Assembly: GCF_019745455.1 (NCBI RefSeq)
Contig: NZ_JAIETD010000052.1
Coordinates: 1 to 64,000, forward strand
Source: Methylobacterium sp.
GTDB lineage: Bacteria > Pseudomonadota > Alphaproteobacteria > Rhizobiales > Beijerinckiaceae
Length of the DNA stretch: 64,000 nucleotides
Direction of reading: 5' to 3'
Shown here: positions 47,467 through 57,515 of the stretch, in pieces
How positions within the stretch are numbered: the stretch's first letter is position 1
Layout: each line of letters begins with the position of its first letter
The notes under the pieces: generated by a model
The model's database searches: none
Told to the model about the DNA's origin: nothing
What the model saw: the letters and a program-made list of their open reading frames with translations, nothing else
Program-made: the position numbers and the translations under genes

Positions 47467-48567
47467 ATGCTGCCGCAGCACCGCTGGTTCTGGGTCGTCA
47501 TTCTTCTCGCCTGCGGCGCGGCGGGCCTCCTCTACAACATGCTGTTTGCCGGAGGCGCCACTCCCCTCGCCGGCCTTGCCTATGGGCTCGCCGTCGGCGG
47601 TACGGTGCTCGCCTTCGATCGCGGCATGATCCTGGCCGGACTCCAGAGCCGGATGCGGCGCCTGCCGGCCTGGTTCTACGTGCCGGCCGCCGAACTCGCC
47701 TATGTGCTGATGATCGCGCTCGGCATCGCCGGCGGCGGCGTCGTGGTCTGGGCTCTCGGGCTCACCCAGGACAGCCTCGCCGAGGCGGTGCGGATCACGC
47801 CGCGCGTACTCGCCTATTCCCTCGCGGTCTCGGCGCTCCTCGTCTTCGTGATCCGCATGCGCGACCTCATCGGCGGCGAGGTTTTCGTGAATTTCCTCGT
47901 CGGCCGCTATCATCGCCCGGTCCGCGAGGAACGCATCTTCCTGTTCCTCGACGTCGTCGGCTCCACAGCCTTCGCCGAAGCCCATGGCGACCTGAAGGCC
48001 CAGGCTTATCTCGGGGCGATCTTCGCGGCCCTCTCAGAGCCGGTCCGCCGCAACCTCGGCTCCACCGACGACTATATCGGCGACATGGCGATGATCACCT
48101 GGCCGATGGCACGGGGCCTCAAGAAGGGCCGCTGCGTCACCTGCGTCTTCGACGTCCTCGACCGGCTGGAAGCGGAATCTGAACTCTGGCGCAGCCGCTT
48201 CGGGACTGTGCCGCGCCTGCGCGCCGCCCTCCATGGCGGCTCGGTCGTCACGGCGGAAGTCGGGGTCGACCGGCACAAGATCGCGTATTTCGGCGACACT
48301 GTGAACGTCACCGCTCGGATCGAGGCCCTGTGCCGGCCGCTCGATGCCGGGATCCTGATCTCGGACGACCTCCTGGCTCGGCTCGGTCCGCTGCCGGCGG
48401 GCATCCGCTCGCGGGCGCTCGGCGCCCATGCCCTGCGCGGGCGCGGGCAGCCGTTGAGCGTCTCGACCCTGGAGCGCGGTCCAAGCATCGCCGACAAGCC
48501 TGAAGTGGCGGCCTCGATCGCCATGGATGCGTCTCCGTCCCGCACCGCCGCCGGGGTCGCACGGTGA
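47467..48567 (+). CDS. Membrane-bound class III adenylate/guanylate cyclase
   Basis: 366 residues. Four membrane helices lie in the first 135 residues and a class III cyclase domain follows (about 155-345). Metal aspartates are in F-L-D-V-V-G-S-T and Y-I-G-D-M-A, and the [10 protein letters not shown] motif carries the transition-state N and R residues. It probably makes cAMP, but purine-specifying residues cannot be placed with certainty. Its stop overlaps the yaiI start (GTGA). Confidence 0.88.
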   Translation: MLPQHRWFWVVILLACGAAGLLYNMLFAGGATPLAGLAYGLAVGGTVLAFDRGMILAGLQSRMRRLPAWFYVPAAELAYVLMIALGIAGGGVVVWALGLTQDSLAEAVRITPRVLAYSLAVSALLVFVIRMRDLIGGEVFVNFLVGRYHRPVREERIFLFLDVVGSTAFAEAHGDLKAQAYLGAIFAALSEPVRRNLGSTDDYIGDMAMITWPMARGLKKGRCVTCVFDVLDRLEAESELWRSRFGTVPRLRAALHGGSVVTAEVGVDRHKIAYFGDTVNVTARIEALCRPLDAGILISDDLLARLGPLPAGIRSRALGAHALRGRGQPLSVSTLERGPSIADKPEVAASIAMDASPSRTAAGVAR

Positions 48568-49025
48568 CGGGAATCGTCATCTATATCGACGCCGATGCCT
48601 GCCCGGTGAAAGACGAGACCTATCGCGTCGCCGAGCGCTACGGGCTCCATGTGGTCGTCGTCGCCAACAGCTTCATGACCCTGCCTCGCGCCGACTGGAT
48701 CGAGCGGGTGGTGGTATCGGACGGATTTGATGCCGCCGACGACTGGATCGCCGAGCGGGCGCGGCCGGGGACCATCGTCATCACTGCCGACGTGCCGCTG
48801 GCCAGCCGTTGCGTGAAAGCCGGCGCCGAGGTGCTGGCGCCCACCGGCAAGCCATTCAGCGAGAGCGGCATCGGCATGGCCCTCGCCACCCGCAACCTGA
48901 TGCAGGACTTGCGCGAGGCGGGCGCGATCACCGGCGGCCCGAAGCCCTTCTCGGCCCGCGACCGCTCGGCCTATCTCGGGGCGCTCGACCGCACCGTGAT
49001 GCGGCTCAAGCGCGGCGGGTTCTAA
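48564..49025 (+). CDS. UPF0178 (YaiI/YqxD) family protein
   Basis: 153 residues from a GTG overlapping the cyclase stop. The signature I-D-A-D-A-C-P-V-K at the start and A-D-V-P-L-A-S-R-C and [12 protein letters not shown] match UPF0178, a PIN-like fold. No activity is known for the family. recO starts 9 bases later. Confidence 0.92.
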   Translation: MTGIVIYIDADACPVKDETYRVAERYGLHVVVVANSFMTLPRADWIERVVVSDGFDAADDWIAERARPGTIVITADVPLASRCVKAGAEVLAPTGKPFSESGIGMALATRNLMQDLREAGAITGGPKPFSARDRSAYLGALDRTVMRLKRGGF

Positions 49026-49034
49026 GTTTAAGCG

Positions 49035-49775
49035 ATGCAGTGGACCGACGAGGGCCTGGTGCTCGGCCTTAGGCGTCACGGCGAGACCGGGACCGTCCTC
49101 GAACTCATGACGCCCGAGTACGGCCGCCATCTCGGCCTCGTCCATGGCGGGCGCTCGCGGCGGATGCAGCCGGTGCTGCAGCCGGGCAATCATGTCCGGG
49201 CAACCTGGAGAGCGCGGCTCGACGAGAGCCTCGGCTCCTTCACGATCGAGCCCGTAGACCTCGCCGCCTTGCGCCTTCTCGGGTCGGGCTTCGCCCTCTA
49301 CGGCATCGGCCACATGACGGGCCTGCTGCGGCTTCTGCCCGAGCGCGATCCGCACCCTGCGCTCTACGAGGCGGCGCGAGTGCTCCTCGCCCATCTCGGA
49401 GACGCCGGCATCGCTCCCGCCCTGATGGTGCGGTTCGAGCTCGCGATCCTGTCGGAGCTCGGCTTCGGCCTCGATCTCTCCGCCTGCGCCGCCACCGGCG
49501 GCAACGACGCGCTGATCTACGTCTCGCCGAAAAGCGGCCGTGCCGTGAGTGCCTCGGCGGGCGAGCCCTACAAGGACCGCCTGCTGCCGCTCCCGGCATT
49601 CCTGCGCGAGCGCGCAGAGGGCGCCATGAGCGCGCCCCCCGATACCGAGGACGTTACCGCCGGGTTTACCTTGACGGGATACTTCCTCGACCAGCACATC
49701 TGGGAACCACGCGGATTGCGGCCGCCGGAGGAACGCGCGCGATTCGTCGCGCTCGGAAAGGCAGCGGATTCCTGA
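49035..49775 (+). CDS. recO: DNA repair protein RecO
   Basis: 246 residues. The N-terminal OB fold (W-T-D-E-G-L-V-L-G-L-R-R-H-G-E-T-G) and the helical C-terminal domain are recognisable; RecO with RecR helps load RecA. No zinc cysteine cluster is seen. It precedes parC with a 42-base spacer that contains the candidate parS site. Confidence 0.92.
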   Translation: MQWTDEGLVLGLRRHGETGTVLELMTPEYGRHLGLVHGGRSRRMQPVLQPGNHVRATWRARLDESLGSFTIEPVDLAALRLLGSGFALYGIGHMTGLLRLLPERDPHPALYEAARVLLAHLGDAGIAPALMVRFELAILSELGFGLDLSACAATGGNDALIYVSPKSGRAVSASAGEPYKDRLLPLPAFLRERAEGAMSAPPDTEDVTAGFTLTGYFLDQHIWEPRGLRPPEERARFVALGKAADS

Positions 49776-49786
49776 TGTTCATGCTA

Positions 49787-49802
49787 TGTTCCACGTGAAC
49801 CA
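49787..49802. other. Candidate parS (ParB-binding) site
   Basis: TGTTCCACGTGAACCA, in the recO-parC spacer. The ParB consensus TGTTNCACGTGAAACA matches at 15 of 16 positions (the one difference is C for A near the 3' end), including the full CACGTG core. ParB spreads from such sites near the replication origin to segregate the chromosome. Only one site was found in the window. Confidence 0.5.
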
Positions 49803-49817
49803 CCCCCGTCGGAGACC

Positions 49818-52070
49818 ATGATGGACCAGCCCTTCGACCCGGATTCGGGCGACGGCATCGAGAGCGTCGAGCTGAAATCCGCGCTGGAAGAGCGCTACCT
49901 CGCCTATGCGCTATCGACGATCATGCACAGGGCGCTGCCGGATGCACGCGACGGCCTCAAGCCGGTGCACCGGCGTATCCTGTTCGCCATGCGGCTGCTG
50001 AGGCTCGACCCGGCCTCGGCCTTCAAGAAATGCGCCCGCATCGTCGGCGACGTCATCGGCAAGTACCACCCGCACGGAGACACGGCCGCATACGACGCGC
50101 TGGTGCGCATGGCGCAGGACTTCTCGCAGCGTTATCCCCTCGTCGACGGGCAGGGCAATTTCGGCAACATCGACGGCGATAACCCGGCCGCCCAGCGTTA
50201 TACCGAAGCCCGGATGACCGAGGTCGCCCGCCTCCTGATGGAAGGGCTCGACGACGATTCCGTCGACTTCCGGCCGAATTACGACGGCCAGGAGGAGGAG
50301 CCGGTCGTCCTGCCGGCAGCCTTCCCGAATCTTCTTGCCAATGGAAGCCAGGGAATCGCGGTCGGCATGGCGACCTCGATCCCGCCGCACAATGCGGCCG
50401 AGCTCTGCGACGCGGCGCTCTACCTGATCACCCGCCCGGAGGCGACATCCGCTCAGCTCCTTACCTTTGTGAAGGGGCCGGACTTCCCCACCGGCGGCAT
50501 CCTGATCGACAGCGCCGAGTCGATCGCCGAGGCCTACCGCACCGGACGCGGCGGTTTTCGCGTGCGTGCCCGGTGGGCCAAGGAAGATCTCGGGCGCGGG
50601 ACCTGGACCATCGTGGTCACCGAGATCCCGTACGGCGTTCCCAAGGCGAGACTCATCGAGAAGCTCGCCGAGCTGCTTCAGGAGAAGAAGCTGCCGCTGC
50701 TCGCCGATGTACGCGACGAATCGGCCGAGGACGTTCGCGTCGTGCTCGAGCCGCGCTCGCGCAGCGTCGACCCTGTCATCCTGATGGAATCGCTGTTCCG
50801 GCTCACCGAGCTCGAAGCGCGCATTCCGCTCAACATGAACGTGCTGGTCGGCGGGCTGGTGCCGCGGGTCATCGGCCTCGCCGAAGCCCTGCGCGAATGG
50901 CTCGACCACCGCCGCGTGGTGCTGCAGCGCCGCTCGCGCCATCGCCTCGGGCAGATCGAGCGGCGCCTCGAGATCCTCGGTGGCCTCCTCATCGTCTATC
51001 TCGACCTCGACGAGGTCATCCGCATCATCCGCGAGGAGGACGAGCCCAAACCCGCCCTGATGGCGCGGTTCGAGCTCACCGAGATCCAGGCCAACGCCAT
51101 CCTCGACACCCGCCTGCGCTCGCTGCGCAAGCTCGAGGAGATGGAGCTGAAGCGCGAGCTCGATGCGCTGACGACGGAGAAGACCGGGATCGAAGAGCTG
51201 CTCGGCTCCGACAAGCTGCAATGGGCCGAGATCACCAAGCAGATCAGGGCGGTGAAGAAGACCTTCGGCCCCGAGACCAAGATCGGCGCCCGCCGCACCA
51301 CCCTGGAGAATCCGCCCGATACAGCCGGAATCGACTTCACCGCCGCGATGGTCGAGCGCGAGCCGATCACCGTCATCGTCTCGACCAAGGGCTGGATCCG
51401 GGCCCTGAAGGGCCATGTCGCCGATCTCTCCGGGGTCGCCTTCAAGGGCGACGACGCGCTGAAGATCAGCTTCCTCACCGAGACCACGGCCAAGATCCTG
51501 GTGCTGGCCTCGAACGGCAAGGTCTTCACCCTGGAGGCGGCCAAGCTCCCAGGCGGGCGCGGCTTCGGCGATCCGATCCGCCTGATGGTCGATTTCGACG
51601 ACGGCACCGAGATCGTCGCCGCCCTACCCTACCAGCCTGGCGGCAAGCTCCTGGCGGCGGGAACCGACGGGCGCGGCTTCCTCGCACCGGCGGATTCGCT
51701 CATCGCCAACACCCGGAAGGGCAAGGGCGTCATCGGTCTCGACGAGCCGGCGAAGGCGACGCTGCTGGTCCCGGCGACGGTCGGCGACCATGTCGTCGTC
51801 TGCAGCGCCGACCGCCTGCTCCTCGTATTCCCGATCACCGAGTTGCCCGAACTCGTCCGCGGCAAGGGCGTGCGCCTGCAGCGCTGCCGCCAGAGCACGC
51901 TGACCGATGCCTACGTGTTCACCCTGAGCCAGGGTTTGCCGTGGCGGGACAGCGCCGGACAGGTCCGACTCGCCAATGCGGCGCTCCTGGAGCGCTGGAT
52001 GGGCCACCGCGCCGATGCCGGCACGCTGATGACCCGGAGTTTCCCGAAATTCGAGCGGTTCGGGAAGTGA
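49818..52070 (+). CDS. parC: DNA topoisomerase IV subunit A
   Basis: Type II topoisomerase subunit that decatenates daughter chromosomes. 750 residues, shorter than GyrA and lacking a GyrA box, favouring ParC. N-terminal breakage-reunion domain with [14 protein letters not shown] and the catalytic tyrosine in [10 protein letters not shown] (Y128). The quinolone-binding loop reads [10 protein letters not shown], with Thr89 and Asp93 at the E. coli Ser80/Glu84 positions. A beta-propeller C-terminal domain follows. ATG codons at 49818 and 49821 are both usable. Confidence 0.93.
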   Translation: MMDQPFDPDSGDGIESVELKSALEERYLAYALSTIMHRALPDARDGLKPVHRRILFAMRLLRLDPASAFKKCARIVGDVIGKYHPHGDTAAYDALVRMAQDFSQRYPLVDGQGNFGNIDGDNPAAQRYTEARMTEVARLLMEGLDDDSVDFRPNYDGQEEEPVVLPAAFPNLLANGSQGIAVGMATSIPPHNAAELCDAALYLITRPEATSAQLLTFVKGPDFPTGGILIDSAESIAEAYRTGRGGFRVRARWAKEDLGRGTWTIVVTEIPYGVPKARLIEKLAELLQEKKLPLLADVRDESAEDVRVVLEPRSRSVDPVILMESLFRLTELEARIPLNMNVLVGGLVPRVIGLAEALREWLDHRRVVLQRRSRHRLGQIERRLEILGGLLIVYLDLDEVIRIIREEDEPKPALMARFELTEIQANAILDTRLRSLRKLEEMELKRELDALTTEKTGIEELLGSDKLQWAEITKQIRAVKKTFGPETKIGARRTTLENPPDTAGIDFTAAMVEREPITVIVSTKGWIRALKGHVADLSGVAFKGDDALKISFLTETTAKILVLASNGKVFTLEAAKLPGGRGFGDPIRLMVDFDDGTEIVAALPYQPGGKLLAAGTDGRGFLAPADSLIANTRKGKGVIGLDEPAKATLLVPATVGDHVVVCSADRLLLVFPITELPELVRGKGVRLQRCRQSTLTDAYVFTLSQGLPWRDSAGQVRLANAALLERWMGHRADAGTLMTRSFPKFERFGK

Positions 52071-52112
52071 GGGCGGTTCGGCTGCCTGATCTAAATTGTC
52101 ACCACGATCGTC

Positions 52113-52141
52113 ATTCCGGGCGCCATAGGCGAGCCCGGAAT
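52113..52141. repeat. REP-like intergenic palindrome
   Basis: ATTCCGGGC (52113-52121) is mirrored by GCCCGGAAT (52133-52141), and the interior GCC-ATA-GGC also pairs. Such palindromes with an ATTCC/GGAAT end are scattered through Hyphomicrobiales genomes as REP-like elements. It lies about 43 bases after the parC stop and could act as a terminator, although there is no T-run. Confidence 0.5.
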
Positions 52142-52259
52142 CCATAGCCGCCGACCTCGCCATGCTTGGCACGCGGCGCGGAAAATCTCTTGAAGCTTCT
52201 GCAGCCCGCCAAGAAACAAATAACTCTGTTCGTCCACGAAATGGAAATCGACGCGCCAC

Positions 52260-52532
52260 TCAGCGCCGGCGGAACTGACCGCGGATCGGCGGGCGCGGAC
52301 CGGCGGAACGCTCGTCCTTGTGGCGGAACACGAGGCGGCCCTTCTCAAGATCGTAGGGCGACATCTCGACGGTGACGCGGTCCCCGGCCAGGGTCTTGAT
52401 GCGGTTCTTCTTCATCTTGCCGGCCGTGTAGGCCACGATCTCGTGACCCTGGTCGAGCTGCACGCGGTAGCGCGCATCCGGCAGGATCTCGATCACGAGA
52501 CCGTCGAACTGCATCAACTCTTCTTTCGCCAT
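52260..52532 (-). CDS. infA: Translation initiation factor IF-1
   Basis: 90 residues: a single S1-type OB fold starting [11 protein letters not shown] and containing [17 protein letters not shown]. The last about 18 residues form a basic glycine/proline/arginine tail (R-G-Q-F-R-R-R) that E. coli IF-1 lacks; similar tails occur in this order. GGAG precedes the ATG at 52532. Confidence 0.96.
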   Translation of the reverse strand: MAKEELMQFDGLVIEILPDARYRVQLDQGHEIVAYTAGKMKKNRIKTLAGDRVTVEMSPYDLEKGRLVFRHKDERSAGPRPPIRGQFRRR

Positions 52533-52786
52533 TCACCATCTCCAGCCGGACGCCTGAACGAGGCGATCCGGGACACCACAATCGACCCGTTCAGCAAAAC
52601 GCTGGAGGCGGCGGGTCCGATCGGATCGGATGCGCATCACCGGCAAGCGTGACCCGGACATAATGTTCGCGGCGTATCCACGCAAGCTTTTACCGCCTTC
52701 ATCCCCTGACACGTGCCTGAACTGCCCGTGAAGAGACGGTGTTTCGAAAGTTCGATGCCGATGGACTGTTCGGCGGCCCCGTCGCC

Positions 52787-53908
52787 TCAGGGGCTGACCT
52801 GATTGCCGAGATAGTCGATGCGCCCGTCGGCAGTGCGGCGCCAGGCATAAAGCGCGTAGGCCGAAGGGCGAAGGTCGCCGCCGGCATCGAAGGCGAGATC
52901 GCCGATCAGCGTCCTCACAGTCCGGCCGCCATGCAGGACAGCGGCGATGGCGCGGCCCTCCGTCGATTTCGCCTGCTCGGCCGCCCGCGCCATAACCTCG
53001 ATGGCGGCGTAGGTCTGGCCGGCGATCGAGTCCGATTCCGGCGTGCGGGAGAGCTTCGGGGGGGCTCCTCTGGCGTCCGGAGCTCTGACCTCGGGCAGCT
53101 TTCGCGGTTCGAGCTGCGCCGTGATCACGGTTCCCTCGGCCTCGGCGACGAAATCCTTGTCGATCAGCCCGTCGCTGCCGACGAGGGGCGCGGACAAGCC
53201 GGCAGCCCGCATCGCTCTTACAAGCGCCGCCGCATCCCCGGCGAGGCCGCCGAGATAGACGACCTCCACTCGGGCGCGGACGAGCCGGTCGACGAGGCGC
53301 GAGAGGTCGCGCTCGCCCCGGTCGAAGCCTTCGAACGCCGCCTCCGACTCACCGGCGGCCTTGAGCGTCCGGCTAACCTCGTCGGCGAGACCGCGCCCGA
53401 AAGCGGTCTTATCGTGGACGATGCCGATGCGCCGCCCCCGATGCGCCTTCGCCAGATAGGCGCCAGCCAGACGCCCCTGGTCCGCGTCGCTGCCGCAGAT
53501 ACGGAAGACGTTCCAAAGACCGCGAGCGGTGAGCGGCGCCCACGAAGCCCCCGGCGTGACCACGACGATGCCGGCGGCCTCGTAGGACGGGAGGACGGCC
53601 GAGGCCACGGAGGGCGCCAGAGGCCCGACCACGAGGCGAACCTTCTCGGAGACGAAGCGCCTGGCGGCGGCCAGCCCCTGCTTGGCATCGCTTGAATCGT
53701 CGGCGACCACCAGGGCGAGCCTCTGCCCGTTGATTCCGCCGGCGCGATTGATGTCGGCGACCGCCTGCTCGGCGCCCATCCGCATACCCTGGCCGTACGG
53801 CGCGTCCGGTCCGGTCAGCGGCGCCGACAGCCCGATCTTGATCTGCGCCTCCGCGACTCCGCCAGAGGCGAGCACCAGACCCAGGGCGACCAACGACAGG
53901 ACTTTCAC
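52787..53908 (-). CDS. ABC transporter substrate-binding protein (branched-chain amino acid type)
   Basis: 373 residues. Signal peptide with hydrophobic core V-L-S-L-V-A-L-G-L-V-L-A-S-G-G ending at V-A-E-A. The mature protein has the type I periplasmic-binding fold of LivJ/LivK-like proteins, with I-G-L-S-A-P-L-T-G-P-D-A and the segment G-L-A-A-A-R-R-F. I favour the GTG at 53908, which has GGAGG 6 bases before it; the ATG at 53914 touches the GGAGG directly. No permease or ATPase gene is nearby, so it is an orphan. It is divergent from the XdhC operon. Confidence 0.88.
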   Translation of the reverse strand: MKVLSLVALGLVLASGGVAEAQIKIGLSAPLTGPDAPYGQGMRMGAEQAVADINRAGGINGQRLALVVADDSSDAKQGLAAARRFVSEKVRLVVGPLAPSVASAVLPSYEAAGIVVVTPGASWAPLTARGLWNVFRICGSDADQGRLAGAYLAKAHRGRRIGIVHDKTAFGRGLADEVSRTLKAAGESEAAFEGFDRGERDLSRLVDRLVRARVEVVYLGGLAGDAAALVRAMRAAGLSAPLVGSDGLIDKDFVAEAEGTVITAQLEPRKLPEVRAPDARGAPPKLSRTPESDSIAGQTYAAIEVMARAAEQAKSTEGRAIAAVLHGGRTVRTLIGDLAFDAGGDLRPSAYALYAWRRTADGRIDYLGNQVSP

Positions 53909-54080
53909 CGCCATCCTCCGTGCCTTCGATGCTTCGACCGATACCCTCGGCTTAGCCGGGGTGAAAGCGATCTTCTGCGCGCCGACGCTACAACCGGAAT
54001 CATTCCGCATGGATTGTTCTGCGGCGCCGACAGCCTACCTTGAGAAGAGCCGCCACGTGCGGAATGCACGGAGGTTTCCC

Positions 54081-54404
54081 ATGCTCTCGGCCGAGACCGA
54101 TATCCTGAAGGCCGCCGAATCCTGGCGCCGGGCCGGACGGCGAGTGGCTTTGGCCACCGTCGTCGAGACCTGGGGCTCGGCTCCGCGCCCGGTCGGCAGC
54201 CACCTCGTCGTCGACGAGGATGGCAGCTTCCTCGGTTCGGTCTCCGGCGGCTGCGTCGAGGGTGCGGTCATCACCGAGGGACTGGAAGCCATCGCCGACG
54301 GCCGGCCTCGCGTCGTCGAATTCGGCGTCGCCGACGAGACCGCCTGGCGGGTCGGGTTGTCCTGCGGCGGGCGCATCCGCGTCTTCGTCGAACGGATCGA
54401 TTGA
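54081..54404 (+). CDS. XdhC/CoxI-family protein, N-terminal domain
   Basis: 107 residues from the ATG at 54081 with GGAGG 6 bases upstream. The segment G-S-A-P-R-P-V-G-S and S-G-G-C-V-E-G-A-V is the XdhC/CoxI N-terminal domain, which in XDH chaperones helps insert sulfurated Mo cofactor. The C-terminal Rossmann domain is a separate gene just downstream. Its TGA overlaps the next start. Confidence 0.88.
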   Translation: MLSAETDILKAAESWRRAGRRVALATVVETWGSAPRPVGSHLVVDEDGSFLGSVSGGCVEGAVITEGLEAIADGRPRVVEFGVADETAWRVGLSCGGRIRVFVERID

Positions 54405-55105
54405 GCCGCGACGCCATGCAACTCGACAGCCTCACGGTGCTCAACGCGGAACGGGCCGCCCGCCGCGCCTGCATCCTGGTCACCGACCTCGACGACGGCA
54501 CCCAGCGCGTGGTGCGCGAGGATGAAGTCGCCGCCGATCCCCTCGCCGACCTGCTGAAAAGCCGTCTACTGTCGGGAAAGAGCGGCCTCGTCGAGCTGGA
54601 GGGCCGGCAGGTCTTTCTCACCGTGCAGGTCCCGCCGGTGCGGCTCGTGGTGATCGGGGCGGTGCATATCAGCCAGGCCCTCTGCCCGATGGCCGCCGCC
54701 CTCGATCTTTCCGTCAGCGTCATCGATCCGCGCACCGCCTTCGCGACGCCGGATCGCTTTCCGGGCACCGTCCTCGTCACGCAATGGCCCGACGAGGCCT
54801 TCGCCTCGGCGGTGCCGCCGCTCGATCGCTACTGCGCCCTCCTCGCCCTCACGCACGACCCGAAGATCGACGATCCGGCCCTCGTCGCGGCGCTGAAAGC
54901 GGAGTGCTTCTATGTCGGCGCCCTCGGCTCGCGGAAGACGCATGCTGCCCGCGTCGAGCGCCTGGCGCAGGCCGGCCTGTCGCCTCAGCAGATCGGCAGG
55001 ATCGCGGCGCCGATCGGCCTCGATATCGGCGCCGTCAGCCCGGCCGAAATCGCGGTCTCGATCCTGGCCGAGATCGTCGCCCGCCAGCGCAAGAGCGCCC
55101 CGTGA
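54401..55105 (+). CDS. XdhC-family Rossmann protein
   Basis: 234 residues from a TTG at 54401 overlapping the previous stop (an ATG at 54416 is the alternative). The Rossmann fold shows V-V-I-G-A-V-H-I-S-Q-A-L and Y-V-G-A-L-G-S-R-K-T-H-A-A-R. Together with the previous gene it makes a complete XdhC/CoxI chaperone, split in two. The stop overlaps the next start by 4 bases. Confidence 0.87.
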   Translation: MSRDAMQLDSLTVLNAERAARRACILVTDLDDGTQRVVREDEVAADPLADLLKSRLLSGKSGLVELEGRQVFLTVQVPPVRLVVIGAVHISQALCPMAAALDLSVSVIDPRTAFATPDRFPGTVLVTQWPDEAFASAVPPLDRYCALLALTHDPKIDDPALVAALKAECFYVGALGSRKTHAARVERLAQAGLSPQQIGRIAAPIGLDIGAVSPAEIAVSILAEIVARQRKSAP

Positions 55106-56127
55106 AGTTCGGCCGCGTGCCGACGGCCCAGGCCGCCGGGGTGATCTCCGCCCACACGATCCGCGCCGGGTCGCTGATCGTCAAGAAGGGTCACCGGATC
55201 GGGCCTGAGGAACTGCGCCTGCTCGATGAAGCGGGCCTTCCCGACCTCGTTGCGGCGAGGCTGGAGCCTGGCGATATCGGCGAGGACGAAGCTGCGGCGC
55301 GCCTCGCCGAACGTATTGCCGGCGCTGGCCTGCGCCGCGAGGCCCCCTTCACCGGCCGCTGCAATCTCGTCGCCGAGACCACCGGCCTCCTCATGGTCGA
55401 CCGGCGTTGCGTCGATGCGATCAACGCCGTCGACGAGGCGATCACCCTCGCGACCCTTGCGCCGTTCCGGCCGGTGGCCGCGGGCGAGATGGTGGCGACG
55501 GTCAAGATCATTCCCTACGCCGTACCGGGCGAAGCTATTGCCCGCGCCTGCGCCTCGGCGCCCGAGCCGGCCATTCGAATCGCCCCCTATGCGCGGCAGC
55601 GCGTCGGCGTGATCTCGACCATGCTTCCGGGGCTCAAGCCCAGGACCATCGAGAAGACGTTGCGCAACCTGCAGCATCGGCTCGATCCGGCCGGCGCAGC
55701 GATCGTCTCCGAGCTTCGGGTCGCCCACGAATCGGATGCCGTTTCAACGGCCCTGGCGAGGCTCACCGGGACGGATGGCGCCGACCTCGTGGTGATCTTC
55801 GGCGCATCGGCCATTGCTGACCGGCGCGACGTCATCCCGGCCGGGATCGAGGCGGCTGGCGGCCATGTCGAGCATCTCGGCATGCCGGTGGACCCCGGCA
55901 ACCTGCTCCTCGTCGGCTCCTTAAGAGACGTACCGGTGATCGGCGCTCCGGGCTGCGCCCGCTCGCCCAAGGAGAACGGATTCGACTGGGTGCTTCAGCG
56001 CGAACTCGCCGGCCTCGCCGTGCGGCGCGCCGACATCGTGGCCCTCGGGGTCGGCGGCCTCCTTACCGAGATCGTCTCCCGGCCCCAGCCCCGGGAAGGC
56101 GGGACGAGCGCCGACGACGATGACTGA
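55102..56127 (+). CDS. Molybdopterin-binding protein (MoeA/CinA-like)
   Basis: 341 residues starting at a GTG overlapping the previous stop. N-terminal part with A-H-T-I-R-A-G-S-L-I-V-K-K-G-H-R-I-G; C-terminal MoCF-biosynthesis domain with G-V-I-S-T-M-L-P-G, the D-L-V-V-I-F-G-A-S segment and the P-V-D-P-G-N-L-L segment. It resembles the MoeA/MogA fold and is probably used in Mo-cofactor handling, in line with its neighbours. The 3' end overlaps mocA by 8 bases. Confidence 0.83.
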   Translation: MKFGRVPTAQAAGVISAHTIRAGSLIVKKGHRIGPEELRLLDEAGLPDLVAARLEPGDIGEDEAAARLAERIAGAGLRREAPFTGRCNLVAETTGLLMVDRRCVDAINAVDEAITLATLAPFRPVAAGEMVATVKIIPYAVPGEAIARACASAPEPAIRIAPYARQRVGVISTMLPGLKPRTIEKTLRNLQHRLDPAGAAIVSELRVAHESDAVSTALARLTGTDGADLVVIFGASAIADRRDVIPAGIEAAGGHVEHLGMPVDPGNLLLVGSLRDVPVIGAPGCARSPKENGFDWVLQRELAGLAVRRADIVALGVGGLLTEIVSRPQPREGGTSADDDD

Positions 56128-56737
56128 CAATGTCGGCATCGTCCTCCTCGCCGCAGGGCGCGGCAGCCGTTTCGGGGCCGAACCGAAGCTTCTCTCGCTC
56201 CTGGACGGCAAGCCGCTCGTGCGGCATGCCGCCGAAGCGGCGCTGGCGAGCGGCCTACAGCCCGTCGTCGTGGTTCTCGGCGCCCATGCGGGGCGCGTCC
56301 GAAAAGCCCTCGACGACCTCGGCGTGACCTTCATGCAGAATGCCGACCATGCCGCCGGCCTCTCCACCTCGCTGAAGGCCGGACTCGAGGCGCTGCCCTC
56401 GGCCTGCATCGGTGCCGTCGTGATGCTCGGGGACATGCCGCGCATCAGCGCCGACCATCTCGTCGCCCTCGCGGCGGCCTTCGTGGCGTCGGAACGCCGG
56501 GCTTCGGCCGTCGTGCCGATCCACGATGGCCAGCGCGGTAACCCGGTGCTCCTGAACCGCAACGCACTCGAGGAAGGCTTGGCGCGACTGACAGGCGATC
56601 GCGGCGCGGGGCCGTTGCTGGCAGGGCGCACGGACGTCATCGAAATCGCGATGGACGATGCCGTCCTTCAGGACGTGGACACGCCGGATGCTCTCGCCGC
56701 TCTCGACTTGGCCCATCAGGGCCCGAGGAGCGTCTAG
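56120..56737 (+). CDS. MobA/MocA-like nucleotidyltransferase
   Basis: 205 residues, a Rossmann-like nucleotidyltransferase with the signature L-L-A-A-G-R-G-S-R-F-G and G-D-M-P-R-I. MocA adds CMP to molybdopterin to give the cytosine dinucleotide used by CO dehydrogenase and aldehyde or xanthine oxidase types. Its operon with XdhC and the MoeA-like gene fits a molybdopterin-cytosine-dinucleotide route. The target oxidoreductase is not in the window. Confidence 0.88.
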   Translation: MTDNVGIVLLAAGRGSRFGAEPKLLSLLDGKPLVRHAAEAALASGLQPVVVVLGAHAGRVRKALDDLGVTFMQNADHAAGLSTSLKAGLEALPSACIGAVVMLGDMPRISADHLVALAAAFVASERRASAVVPIHDGQRGNPVLLNRNALEEGLARLTGDRGAGPLLAGRTDVIEIAMDDAVLQDVDTPDALAALDLAHQGPRSV

Positions 56738-56916
56738 GGTCTGAACTTGACAAGCTCGATCGTGGGAAGGGCTGGTGAGGGTGGCAACCGGGCATTGGCC
56801 GTTCGCCCGGAAGCGGACGCCCCGCCCCCAACCCACCTTCATCCTAGAAGCCAGTCTAAGCCTCGCCTGAAGCGCCCATGCTCATAGTCCGGATTACGTC
56901 GAGCGGCGGACGTACG

Positions 56917-57498
56917 CTATGATACGGCTGCGAGGGGTGGTGCGTGGCGCAGGTCGGGCGGCGTCTTGAAATCTCGAGCTGCACCGCGGGATGCTTGGAC
57001 ACCACGCGGGAAGCCGCTGCGGTCCCGATACGATCGTCTCCGACCCACGCCGCGGCTGTGCCGCATCGTGGTGGCTTGGGCATCAATCAGGTCGATGGCC
57101 GTGATGCCGAGCAGCAGGGCCAGAGCGATCACGACATTGTCGCGCTTCGGGTTGTTCGGGCGCAGGGCCGTCATCACGGTCGCGATGTCGAGGCCATCTC
57201 CAGCGACCCGGCTCCAGAGCCCGAGCTTTTTGTCGATCGACAGCGAGAGAATACCGCTGCCGATCTCACGGGCTCCGTAGGCACGCACCAAGGCCTCCTT
57301 GCCCTCCATCCCGAGTGCGCTGGTGATGCGCCTGGGCGCCAGGAGCTCAGTGAGACCGAGGCCGAGGCTGAACCAGCCGAGCCCTTTGGCGATGCTGTCC
57401 GGTATGCCGCGCGAACTCGGCCCGGAGCGAAGAACCTTCGGATCGCCCTCAGATCGCGCGATGTTCGAGAGGCCCGGAATGAGTGAGATGTTCGTCAT
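56917..57498 (-). CDS. Membrane protein next to alcohol dehydrogenase (cyclase/dehydrase-annotated type)
   Basis: 193 residues from the ATG at 57498 with GGAGGG upstream. Predicted membrane helices at about 38-55 (G-W-F-S-L-G-L-G-L-T-E-L-L) and about 122-140, the loop with G-A-R-E-I-G-S-G-I-L-S-L, then a basic arginine-rich tail. Homologues are often called cyclase/dehydrase in Methylobacterium, but no enzyme motif is seen. It lies 17 bases after the alcohol dehydrogenase stop on the same strand. Confidence 0.72.
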   Translation of the reverse strand: MTNISLIPGLSNIARSEGDPKVLRSGPSSRGIPDSIAKGLGWFSLGLGLTELLAPRRITSALGMEGKEALVRAYGAREIGSGILSLSIDKKLGLWSRVAGDGLDIATVMTALRPNNPKRDNVVIALALLLGITAIDLIDAQATTMRHSRGVGRRRSYRDRSGFPRGVQASRGAARDFKTPPDLRHAPPLAAVS

Positions 57499-57515
57499 GG
57501 TCCCTCCACACAGTG

